Assembly: GCA_934316845.1 (NCBI GenBank)
Contig: CAKRDZ010000001.1
Span: forward strand, 164,794-228,793
DNA from: an uncultured Eubacterium sp.
Lineage (GTDB): Bacteria > Bacillota > Clostridia > Lachnospirales > Lachnospiraceae
Direction of reading: 5' to 3'
Length of the DNA stretch: 64,000 nucleotides
The notes below the pieces were generated by a model, which ran no database searches, was not told the DNA's origin, and saw nothing but the letters and a program-made list of their open reading frames with translations. Below, piece by piece: positions 52,640-59,534 of the stretch (its first letter is position 1; every line of letters starts with the position of its first letter). The position numbers and the translations under genes are program-made.

Positions 52640-54142
52640 TTAATCCGCCTCCTTTTTGGTAAGTGCATATCGGATCCGAAGGGTTTCCAAAGTGTTGCAG
52701 AGATTGCGGATCCAGGCACTGCAGCAGTCCGGAAGCACGTAAGATTCGGGATAGCCGAGCAGGGCGTAGCCGAGGGCGGTTCCGTTGAAATGAAGCGGTA
52801 CATAGTAATACAAACGGGTTTCTTTTGGCGCCCGTGAATTGGACTGCGGAGATGTCATACCGGGCAGGTGGGAAAAATCGCTATTGTTTGCAGGCACTTT
52901 TGGAATCTCGATATCCTGCGGTATCGGGATGGAAAGAGGAGAACTTAAAAAATCCGTCTCATTTTTTTCAAATATTTGCGCATCCAGACCCGGATAACGT
53001 TCCATAAAACAATAGACGGAACCCAAAGTGGAGTCCCCGGCATCTTTGGACATCCAATTTTTGTCAAGGCAAAGGGCAATAATGGAAAAACCATCCAAAT
53101 ACCGGAACGTACTATGGATACAATTGGGAATTTCTTCCAATTTTTGACAATGCAGTAAACCTTCTGCCATATAATTGTAATTGGAAAAGAAGTTTTCATA
53201 CCGTCCGGCGTTGACCGGCCGCATCATATCCTGCGTATAGCCGGAAAGTTTGGTGAATTTGTCTTCCGTACAGCCGCAGCTGTCCCAGATCAAAAAAGAG
53301 GGATTTTCTTCCGGAATTTCTACCGGAGGATGTCCCTCCAGTTTGGCAAGAAGCGCCTGGGCAGCACGCCGCCCGGTACATTCTCCGTCGCGGATCATCG
53401 AAGTGATGCGGTAATTTTCCGCAACGCCGTCGTCCAGCGCATCAAATCCGGTAATTGCAATATCTTCCGGAATCCGGATCCCATTTTCGACAAATACGCG
53501 ATAGGCGCCGATCGCCATCGCCTGATTGGCACACATAAGCACTTGTGGTAAATTCCCCTTCCGGATCATCCCGGTAGCGACACGCTGTCCACCGCCATAC
53601 CAGAAATTCCCTTCGTATACTTTGGAATCGTCGTAAGCAATGCCGCACGCGGCAAGTCCCCTTTTGTAACCTTCAAGTCGCCTTTGTGCATGCGTGTGCC
53701 AAAGCGGGCCGGATAAAAAGGCGATATCAGAGTAATTATGTTCATTGACAAGATGCTCGACCATTTTCTGCATGGCAATGGCATCGTCTAACACAACGGC
53801 ATCAAAATAATCGCTTTCATAATCCAGTGAGATGACAGGTCCTTTATAACAAGAGGCAATTTTTTCCTGCAATGTAGTATGTAAAAGATCACTGTATTGA
53901 ATTGTGGAAGGGGCGATTAAAATCCCTTGAAAATCATCCCATGGAACAATTTCAAAGATGTTCTTTTCTCCCAAAATCTGGGAAGAATCAACATCCGTAT
54001 GAGAGTCCGTCGTGTGAAAATTTGTAAAAACATGTAGTTCATACCGGGACGCAAGAAGTTCTTTTGACACACCCCGGATCAATGTGCGCTGGTAAGAAGC
54101 GTCTCCCTGCCCGATCAGCAAAGCTATTTTCTTTTTTAACAT
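52640..54142 (-). CDS. Periplasmic-binding-protein-like sensor (LacI type) without DNA-binding domain
   Basis: A 500-residue protein. Residues 1-280 form a LacI/PBP type I ligand-binding fold (KIALLIGQGDASYQRTLIRG, IAFLSGPLWHTHAQRRLEGY, VLMCANQAMAIGAY, ITGFDALDDGVA). No HTH is at the N-terminus. The remaining 220 residues include a GAF-like stretch (FSIIALCLDKNW, LYYYVPLHFNGTALGYALLGYPES). Similar proteins I know of continue into a GGDEF or HTH domain; here there is none, and the next gene is coupled to it. ATG 54142 has GGAGG 5 bases upstream. Confidence 0.65.
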   Translation of the reverse strand: MLKKKIALLIGQGDASYQRTLIRGVSKELLASRYELHVFTNFHTTDSHTDVDSSQILGEKNIFEIVPWDDFQGILIAPSTIQYSDLLHTTLQEKIASCYKGPVISLDYESDYFDAVVLDDAIAMQKMVEHLVNEHNYSDIAFLSGPLWHTHAQRRLEGYKRGLAACGIAYDDSKVYEGNFWYGGGQRVATGMIRKGNLPQVLMCANQAMAIGAYRVFVENGIRIPEDIAITGFDALDDGVAENYRITSMIRDGECTGRRAAQALLAKLEGHPPVEIPEENPSFLIWDSCGCTEDKFTKLSGYTQDMMRPVNAGRYENFFSNYNYMAEGLLHCQKLEEIPNCIHSTFRYLDGFSIIALCLDKNWMSKDAGDSTLGSVYCFMERYPGLDAQIFEKNETDFLSSPLSIPIPQDIEIPKVPANNSDFSHLPGMTSPQSNSRAPKETRLYYYVPLHFNGTALGYALLGYPESYVLPDCCSAWIRNLCNTLETLRIRYALTKKEAD

Positions 54143-54176
54143 AGGATCCTCCGTTCAACAAATTCTATTAAGTATA

Positions 54177-54205
54177 AGTATAGTGTTTTTGGGGATTTCT
54201 GTCAA
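54177..54205 (-). promoter_or_regulatory. Promoter for the binding-protein-like and SGNH-like pair
   Basis: On the minus strand TTGACA (54205-54200), 17 bp and TATACT (54182-54177). The -35 overlaps the last codons of hxlR. Confidence 0.8.
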
Positions 54206-54528
54206 TGAAATGTCTTTTTATAATTGGTGCCCCATTCCTGCATGGCATCTAAGATCGGGCGCATCGTCTCGCCAAGATCACTCAGCGCATATTCGACCCT
54301 CGGAGGAACTTCCGGGTACACTGTTCTGGTGATGATCCCGTCTTTTTCCATCGCACGCAGCGAATCCGTCAGCACCTTCTGGCTGATCCCCTCCAGACTC
54401 TTTTTCAACTCATTAAACCGCCACGGGCGCATAAGCAGATTTCTTAAAATCAACAGTTTCCATTTACTTCCGATCAATTGCACGGTCGTCGCCACCGGGC
54501 ATTCCGGTAATTCGTCTTTCGTCAGCAT
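54202..54528 (-). CDS. HxlR-family transcriptional regulator
   Basis: A 108-residue winged-helix protein of the DUF24/HxlR family: CPVATTVQLIGSKWKLLILRNLL at the N-terminus and RFNELKKSLEGISQKVLTDSLRAMEKDGII in helices. Cys10 is at the position used for redox or electrophile sensing in YodB/HypR/QsrR relatives. It is divergent from the ACGX peptide gene and the two palindromes between them make it the likely regulator of that cluster, with a nitroreductase as a typical DUF24 target. ATG 54528 has AAAGGAG 9 bases upstream. Confidence 0.9.
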   Translation of the reverse strand: MLTKDELPECPVATTVQLIGSKWKLLILRNLLMRPWRFNELKKSLEGISQKVLTDSLRAMEKDGIITRTVYPEVPPRVEYALSDLGETMRPILDAMQEWGTNYKKTFH

Positions 54529-54578
54529 AAGCTATGTCTCCTTTCAATAGTTCAAAATATGATGTAAGTATTAAATAT

Positions 54579-54607
54579 AATGTAACATGAATTTGGAAAC
54601 CTGTCCA
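54579..54607 (-). promoter_or_regulatory. Promoter for hxlR
   Basis: On the minus strand TGGACA (54607-54602), 17 bp and TACATT (54584-54579), with TG one base before the -10. A match of moderate quality, about 50 bp before the hxlR start. Confidence 0.5.
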
Positions 54608-54636
54608 GTAGAAATTATTCAAACCTTGGTCCTGAA

Positions 54637-54656
54637 TAGTTACTTTTAGGTAACTA
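54637..54656. promoter_or_regulatory. Palindrome 1 in the hxlR/ACGX intergenic region (candidate operator)
   Basis: TAGTTAC-N6-GTAACTA, 7-bp perfect arms. Its length and symmetry fit a dimeric winged-helix regulator. It lies between the divergent transcription units; binding by the HxlR protein is inference. Confidence 0.55.
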
Positions 54657-54662
54657 TGTAAT

Positions 54663-54682
54663 AAAAAAGTGCGTACTTTTTT
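54663..54682. promoter_or_regulatory. Palindrome 2 in the hxlR/ACGX intergenic region
   Basis: AAAAAAGT-GCGT-ACTTTTTT, 8-bp perfect arms, 6 bp after palindrome 1. A TGGTATGCT extended -10 candidate for the peptide gene follows at 54698-54706; no good -35 is seen, so activation or repression at this site is plausible. It could also be a bidirectional terminator, but the loop and stem are poor for that. Confidence 0.45.
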
Positions 54683-54781
54683 TCTGAAAATGCACATGGT
54701 ATGCTAAGACCGTAACATGAAAACGCCAGGGGGGCAAACGGTGTTTGCTGCTGGCACAATAAAAATCAGGAGGTAATCATT

Positions 54782-54913
54782 ATGGCATTATCAAACATTT
54801 TTGGATGGAACAACAAAGACGGCGAGCAGACCGCAGCAGCCTGCGGAACGGCATGCGGCGCAGGAGACTCGCAGGAAAAACCGGCGGCTTGCGGAACGGC
54901 ATGCGGCGCATAA
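54782..54913 (+). CDS. ACGX-repeat RiPP precursor peptide, 43 residues
   Basis: A 43-residue peptide with ATG 54782, TAA at 54911-54913 and AGGAGG 8 bases upstream. The leader (MALSNIFGWNNKDGEQTA) is followed by a core with two copies of ACGTACGA, so four ACGX units, separated by GDSQEKPA. It precedes a radical SAM/SPASM gene by 98 bp. From memory this is the ACGX-repeat peptide of the TIGRFAM ACGX system. Probable modification is at the Cys residues, for example thioether formation. It is too short to be found by length-limited gene calling. Confidence 0.85.
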   Translation: MALSNIFGWNNKDGEQTAAACGTACGAGDSQEKPAACGTACGA

Positions 54914-54928
54914 CGTCCGTTGGACGTT
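54912..54928 (+). terminator. Hairpin between precursor and maturase genes (attenuator)
   Basis: AACGTCC (54912-54918) pairs with GGACGTT (54922-54928) around 3 bases, followed by AGTTTTGC. It starts at the precursor stop codon. Such a weak hairpin can make more precursor than maturase transcript, as is common in RiPP operons. Confidence 0.5.
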
Positions 54929-55011
54929 AGTTTTGCGCGGACCGGAACGGAGCGTAGACCGCAGGAGATCAAAGGATAAGGAAACCCCGAAAAAGAAAGG
55001 AGAGGAATCGG

Positions 55012-56073
55012 ATGAGTCAGTATTTTTCATTTCAATGGCACATTACCGACGAATGTGACCAGCGTTGCAAACATTGCTACATATTTTCAGGAGAGGGCTG
55101 TCAACAGCTTACAAGCATGACATGGAAACAAATGCAGGAAGTGGTGGCAAACTGCGAGGATTTTTGTAAAGTATATGGGAGGATCCCTTATTTTTACATT
55201 ACTGGCGGCGATCCGATCCTCCATCCTGACTTTTGGAAACTGATGGTGCTTCTAAAATCAAAGAACATTCCGTTTACCCTTATGGGAAATCCGTTTCATC
55301 TGGACGATGAGATCTGCCGGATGCTCAAAGTGTGCGGCTGCGAGAAATACCAGATGTCGCTGGATGGAATGCAGGAGACGCATGACTGGTTCCGCAAGCC
55401 GGGAAGTTTCCAACTGACACTGGAAAAAATTGGATGTCTTAACCGCGCGGGGATCAAAAGCGTCATCATGAGTACGGTGTCAAAGACCAATATCAATGAA
55501 ATCCCGGATATCATTGATGAAGTGGTAAAAGCGGAAGTGACGGTCTTTGCCTTTTCCCGCTATGTGCCGACCGGCGGCGAGGTGGACACCAGCATGACAC
55601 CGCAGGAATACCGGAAACTTTTGGAAATCTGCGATGCCAAATTCAAAGCCTATGAGGCAGCAGGCTGTAAAACGTATTTTAACAAAAAAGATCATTTGTG
55701 GACGCTTTACGAATACGAAACCGGTCAGTTTTCCCTGCCGGAAAATGCGGAAAAAGGGATGATCTACGGCGGATGCAACTGCGGAAACTGCCATATTACA
55801 ATTTCTTCCAATGGAGATATTATGGCGTGCCGGCGGGTGACAGACAGCAAAGTCGCCAATGTATTTGAGGACAGGCTTGCGGATGTGTGGATCTGCCAGA
55901 TGGAAAAATACCGGGAGTACGATAAATTTGTAAAATGCAGTAAATGCGAGCTAAAGCCGTGGTGCCGCGGCTGTCCGGCAGTTGCCAATGGGACAGGCGG
56001 TAGTTTTTACGCGGCGGATCCGCAGTGCTGGAAAACGAAAAATGACATTACGGGGGAGGAATTGTTATGTTGA
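55012..56073 (+). CDS. Radical SAM/SPASM peptide maturase (ACGX system)
   Basis: A 353-residue protein. The SAM-cluster cysteines are Cys15, Cys19 and Cys22 (CDQRCKHC). The GGDP-type SAM-binding motif appears as ITGGDPILHPDF near residue 64. The C-terminal SPASM region has Cys255, 257, 260, 273, 309, 312, 318, 321 and 339, enough for two auxiliary 4Fe-4S clusters. SPASM maturases install thioether or C-C crosslinks in ribosomal peptides. The ATG has AGGAG 9 bases upstream. It is the presumed enzyme for the peptide at 54782 and overlaps the nitroreductase by 7 bp. Confidence 0.92.
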   Translation: MSQYFSFQWHITDECDQRCKHCYIFSGEGCQQLTSMTWKQMQEVVANCEDFCKVYGRIPYFYITGGDPILHPDFWKLMVLLKSKNIPFTLMGNPFHLDDEICRMLKVCGCEKYQMSLDGMQETHDWFRKPGSFQLTLEKIGCLNRAGIKSVIMSTVSKTNINEIPDIIDEVVKAEVTVFAFSRYVPTGGEVDTSMTPQEYRKLLEICDAKFKAYEAAGCKTYFNKKDHLWTLYEYETGQFSLPENAEKGMIYGGCNCGNCHITISSNGDIMACRRVTDSKVANVFEDRLADVWICQMEKYREYDKFVKCSKCELKPWCRGCPAVANGTGGSFYAADPQCWKTKNDITGEELLC

Positions 56074-56642
56074 TGGATCTTATCAAAGCGAGACATTCCA
56101 TACGAAAATATACAGGAGAACAGATTAATAGGGAAAATTTGGAAATAATTCTGGAGGCGGGAAGTTTTGCTCCCAATGCCGGGGGCGGACAACGGAGCAT
56201 GATGGTTGCCATCCACAATAAGGAATTGGCGGCGCGTGTCGGAAGACTGAATATGGCAAAGTTTGACCGCGCACATCTTGCAGGAAATTATGTTTCGAAG
56301 GAGCAGCCGAGTACGATTGATGATCCGACGATTCAAAATGGATTTTACGATGCGCCGACGGTGATCTGCGTATTTTGTCAGGATAACTTTTTATTTAAAA
56401 CGGCAGATGCTTTTTGCATGATGGAAAATATGGTTTTGCAGGCGACAGAACTTGGTATTGCATCCTGCATCGTATCGAGAGGCGCGGAGACTTTTGCTTC
56501 GGAAGAGGGAAAGAAATTAATGAAGCAATGGGATGTGCCGCAAGGCTACAGCTGTCAGGGATTTGTCATTCTGGGCTATATTGATGGCGAACAGCCCCAC
56601 AGCAAGCCGCGGAAACCGGGACGGATCAAAATAATAGAATAG
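56067..56642 (+). CDS. Nitroreductase family protein
   Basis: A 191-residue FMN-dependent nitroreductase-fold protein: IKARHSIRKYTGEQINRENLEIILEAGSFAPNAGGGQ at the N-terminus in segments, and ATELGIASCIV and VILGYIDGEQP later, typical FMN-binding positions. Such enzymes reduce nitro groups or act in RiPP and thiazoline oxidation. It overlaps the maturase gene by 7 bp, with GGAGG 8 bases before the chosen ATG 56067; ATG 56073 is also possible. Likely DUF24/HxlR-regulated. Its role with the ACGX peptide is unknown. Confidence 0.88.
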   Translation: MLMDLIKARHSIRKYTGEQINRENLEIILEAGSFAPNAGGGQRSMMVAIHNKELAARVGRLNMAKFDRAHLAGNYVSKEQPSTIDDPTIQNGFYDAPTVICVFCQDNFLFKTADAFCMMENMVLQATELGIASCIVSRGAETFASEEGKKLMKQWDVPQGYSCQGFVILGYIDGEQPHSKPRKPGRIKIIE

Positions 56643-56652
56643 GAGAAAAGCA

Positions 56653-57264
56653 ATGGATTTACAAACATGTCTTAAAAAAATGCAGTTAGTCGGAGTACTC
56701 GCGTTTGCTACGGTGGACAGCGAGGGAGCGCCACAGATCCGCAACATCAGCGCGATTCATTATGAGCCGGATGCCCTTTATTTTCTTACGGCGCGCGGGA
56801 AAAATTTTTGCCGGGAATTGCTGGAGGATGGCAGAGTTCAGGTGCTTTGCTATACCAAATACAAAGAAATGATCCGCTTGTCGGGGAAGGCATATCCGGT
56901 TGCGGACGAGGAGCAGAGAAAGTGGATTGACACGATTTTTGAAGAGCAGCCGTACCTTGCCAATGTGTATCCGGGCGACACGCGGGAAATTGATATCATT
57001 TTCTGTATCGACAATGCGCAGATCGAATATTTTAACCTTCGTGTCCATCCGATTTTCCGCGAGACATACACTCTGGGAGATGTTATAATAGAAGAAAAGG
57101 GCTATCATATCACGGATGCCTGCATCGGATGTGGAACGTGTGTGGCGAATTGTCCGCAGCGGTGTATCGACGAGGGAACGCCGTTTTTTATCCGGCAGAA
57201 TCATTGTCTGCACTGCGGAAATTGTTATGAAAAATGCCCGGTAAAGGCGGTGGAACGAACATGA
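56653..57264 (+). CDS. Pyridoxamine-5'-phosphate oxidase-like protein fused to a 2x[4Fe-4S] ferredoxin
   Basis: A 203-residue fusion. Residues 1-140 form a split-barrel flavin-binding domain (LAFATVDSEGAPQIRNISAI, FLTARGKNFCREL). Residues 155-199 are a ferredoxin with CIGCGTCVANC (Cys157, 160, 163, 167) and CLHCGNCYEKC (Cys185, 188, 191, 195), two 4Fe-4S clusters. It could pass electrons between a flavin and the radical SAM or nitroreductase partners. It starts 10 bp after the nitroreductase and overlaps the sirtuin gene by 4 bp. Confidence 0.88.
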   Translation: MDLQTCLKKMQLVGVLAFATVDSEGAPQIRNISAIHYEPDALYFLTARGKNFCRELLEDGRVQVLCYTKYKEMIRLSGKAYPVADEEQRKWIDTIFEEQPYLANVYPGDTREIDIIFCIDNAQIEYFNLRVHPIFRETYTLGDVIIEEKGYHITDACIGCGTCVANCPQRCIDEGTPFFIRQNHCLHCGNCYEKCPVKAVERT

Positions 57265-58118
57265 TAAAAGAAAAAATCGAACAGGCGGAGGCGGTTATCA
57301 TCGGAGCGGGAGCCGGGCTTTCCACGTCCGCCGGCTTTACGTACAGTGGCGAACGGTTTGACCGCTATTTTTCGGATTTTCACAAAAAATACGGATTTAC
57401 AGATATGTATTCCGGCGGATTTTATCCGTATGCGACATTGAAAAAATACTGGGGTTACTGGTGCCGCTACATCTATATTAACCGCTACATGGACGCCCCC
57501 AAGCCGGTATATAAAGACATATTGGAGCTTGTGAAAAATAAGAATTATTTTGTTCTTACAACCAATGTGGATCACTGCTTTCAAAAAGCGGGTTTTGCAA
57601 AAGAAAGAATTTTTTACACACAGGGAGATTATGGCCTGCTTCAATGCAGCAAGCCATGTCACAGACAGAACTACGACAATGAAGAAATCATCCGTAAAAT
57701 GGTACTAAGTGAAGGCTTTGAGATCGAAAACGGAGAACTGACTGCACCGGAAAACGGCACATTAAAAATGGAAGTTCCGTCGGATCTGATTCCGCACTGC
57801 CCGAAATGCGGCAGACCGATGAATATGAATCTCCGCGCGGACAGTACGTTTGTGCAGGATGACGGCTGGGAAGAAGCCGCCGGACGGTACGAACAATTTC
57901 TGTCGGAAAATAAGAATAAAAAAGTAGTATTTATTGAACTCGGAGTAGGTTACAATACGCCGGGCATTATCAAATATCCGTTCTGGCAGTACACGCATGA
58001 GTGGAATGACGCTTTTTATATCTGTATCAACAAAGGGCAATGCGGCATCCCGTCGGAAATCCGGGATAAGGCGGTTTGTCTGGACAGGGATATCGCGCAG
58101 GTAATTGAAAATATGTAA
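57261..58118 (+). CDS. Sirtuin-family protein, class M-like (SirTM)
   Basis: A 285-residue Sir2-fold protein. NAD-binding GAGAGLS at 15-21, TTNVDHCF at 100-107 (Asn102 and Asp104) and four Zn cysteines at 129, 133, 180 and 183. The catalytic His of deacetylases is replaced: TQGDYG has Gln121 where HG would be, as in the SirTM class, which ADP-ribosylates rather than deacetylates. It overlaps the preceding gene by 4 bp, and the macrodomain gene follows, the usual SirTM partner. GcvH-L and LplA2, often linked with SirTM, are not in this window. Confidence 0.85.
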   Translation: MIKEKIEQAEAVIIGAGAGLSTSAGFTYSGERFDRYFSDFHKKYGFTDMYSGGFYPYATLKKYWGYWCRYIYINRYMDAPKPVYKDILELVKNKNYFVLTTNVDHCFQKAGFAKERIFYTQGDYGLLQCSKPCHRQNYDNEEIIRKMVLSEGFEIENGELTAPENGTLKMEVPSDLIPHCPKCGRPMNMNLRADSTFVQDDGWEEAAGRYEQFLSENKNKKVVFIELGVGYNTPGIIKYPFWQYTHEWNDAFYICINKGQCGIPSEIRDKAVCLDRDIAQVIENM

Positions 58119-58174
58119 AATTATGGAAATATAATGTACTGGTCACGGCAGCAGTACAGAAAGGAGTGCGGCGT

Positions 58175-58957
58175 ATGACACAGGAGGAAAGAAGAATTTT
58201 TTTGATTAAATCTTTGTTAAAGGAACAGCTTCGGTTTGGCAGAAACAAAATTCCGGCAGATGCGCAGGCACAAAGGGATCTGCTCCGTTCACTGATGAAC
58301 GTCAGAATGCCAAATCCCATCAACGCAGAATTTCTGGAAATTCAGGACGACTATCTGAAAGAAAGAAACCGCGAACGCGGCATAACCGATGTGGCAGATC
58401 TGACACCGGTTCCGGCGGATCCGCGTCTTTTTCTCTGGCAGGGAGACATCACGACACTGCGCTGCGGCGCAATCGTCAATGCCTGCAATTCGCAGATGCT
58501 CGGCTGCTTTTCTCCACTTCACGCCTGCATTGACAATTTTATCCATACGTATGCCGGCGTGCAGCTCCGCCTCAAAATGAACGAGATCATGACAAAGCAG
58601 GGGCATGAGGAAGAGACGGGCAGCGCAAAAATTACGTCCGGTTACAACCTTCCTGCAAAATACATCCTTCACACCGTCGGTCCTATCGTCCAATGGACAG
58701 TGACCGCGACAGACGAAAAACTGCTGGCGTCCTGCTATTTGGAATGCCTGAAACTGGCGGCAGAGCACGGCGTGGAAAGTGTTGCTTTTTGCTGTATTTC
58801 CACGGGAGTATTTCGTTTCCCACAGAGACGGGCTGCGGAGATCGCCGTAGACACGGTCAGAAAGTTTTTGGAAAATGACGACCGGGTGAAAAAAGTGGTT
58901 TTCAACGTGTTTAAAGACGAGGATCGGAGGATTTATGAGGAAATACTGGGGCGGTAA
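58175..58957 (+). CDS. Zinc-type macrodomain ADP-ribosyl hydrolase (protein-ADP-ribose hydrolase)
   Basis: A 260-residue protein with an N-terminal helical extension (1-80) and a macrodomain (82-260): LWQGDITTLRCGAIVNACN, then GCFSPLHACIDNFIH, in which Cys111, His116 and Cys118 fit the zinc site of the Zn-macro class. GSAKITSGYNLPAKYILHTVGP and CISTGVFRFP follow. Zn-macro enzymes remove ADP-ribose from proteins and are linked to SirTM. ATG 58175 has AAGGAG 8 bases upstream. It is 56 bp after the sirtuin gene; a TATAAT at 58130-58135 might be an extra promoter. Confidence 0.85.
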   Translation: MTQEERRIFLIKSLLKEQLRFGRNKIPADAQAQRDLLRSLMNVRMPNPINAEFLEIQDDYLKERNRERGITDVADLTPVPADPRLFLWQGDITTLRCGAIVNACNSQMLGCFSPLHACIDNFIHTYAGVQLRLKMNEIMTKQGHEEETGSAKITSGYNLPAKYILHTVGPIVQWTVTATDEKLLASCYLECLKLAAEHGVESVAFCCISTGVFRFPQRRAAEIAVDTVRKFLENDDRVKKVVFNVFKDEDRRIYEEILGR

Positions 58958-59414
58958 GGGGGGTGACTGGGAGGATTTTGGACAAGTTTTGAGGCGAGTT
59001 TGGTCTGGAATAGGATTTAAGTGGTTGTAGTCAAAAAGAAAGCGAGGAGAGTTTGGTTTAAAAGAGAATTTTTGTGAAATGGGGCAAAAAGAAACATGAC
59101 GGCTTTGCCCCCAAAGAAGAAAAATGCTGTATGGGTCAAAACGAAGGCGGGAAAAGCTTGGTCTGGAAGATTTTTTTACGAGAATGAGTCAAGAAGCCTG
59201 ACAAAATCTGTTTTGTCATCTTATACATGGCTCCAATGGTGGTGAAGATAGTTTATCAAATCTGCCAAAATTATAAAAAGAGAAATATAAAAACAAATTT
59301 TTATCACTTTTACTGGTGCTTTTATTGGTAATATGTGGTACAATGGGAACAGGAAAGAATTTTACAAAAATAGTAAATACCTTTGCCGGCAAAATGTGAA
59401 GAGAGGAAGATTTG
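58958..59414. other. Non-coding gap before the LRR genes
   Basis: The first 200 bases are G- and A-rich on the plus strand, with no ORF that has a ribosome binding site. TGACAAAA-tctg-TTTTGTCA (59199-59218) is a perfect hairpin without a T run. From 59300 on, the sequence is the duplicated 5' region shared with the fourth LRR gene; GTGGTACAATGGG (59335-59347) may contain the -10 box. Confidence 0.6.
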
Positions 59415-59534
59415 ATGAAAAAAACATTACTTTTATTTCTGTTTCTATTTAGTATAGTTTGTTTTACAAATATACAGACATCAGCGGCAAGTACTGTCGC
59501 AAAAGGAAAATGCGGAAAAAATGCAACGTGGATT
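59300..59534 (+). repeat. Duplicated 5' segment, copy 1 (second copy at 63179-63413)
   Basis: About 235 bp that include the upstream region, ribosome binding site, signal peptide and first mature residues are about 95 percent identical to 63179-63413, aligned without gaps at a constant offset of 3879. Beyond 59534 the two sequences diverge at once. Confidence 0.93.

Noticed and set aside
59097..59228. Small ORF in the gap before the LRR genes
   Set aside because: No ribosome binding site and no recognisable protein character.
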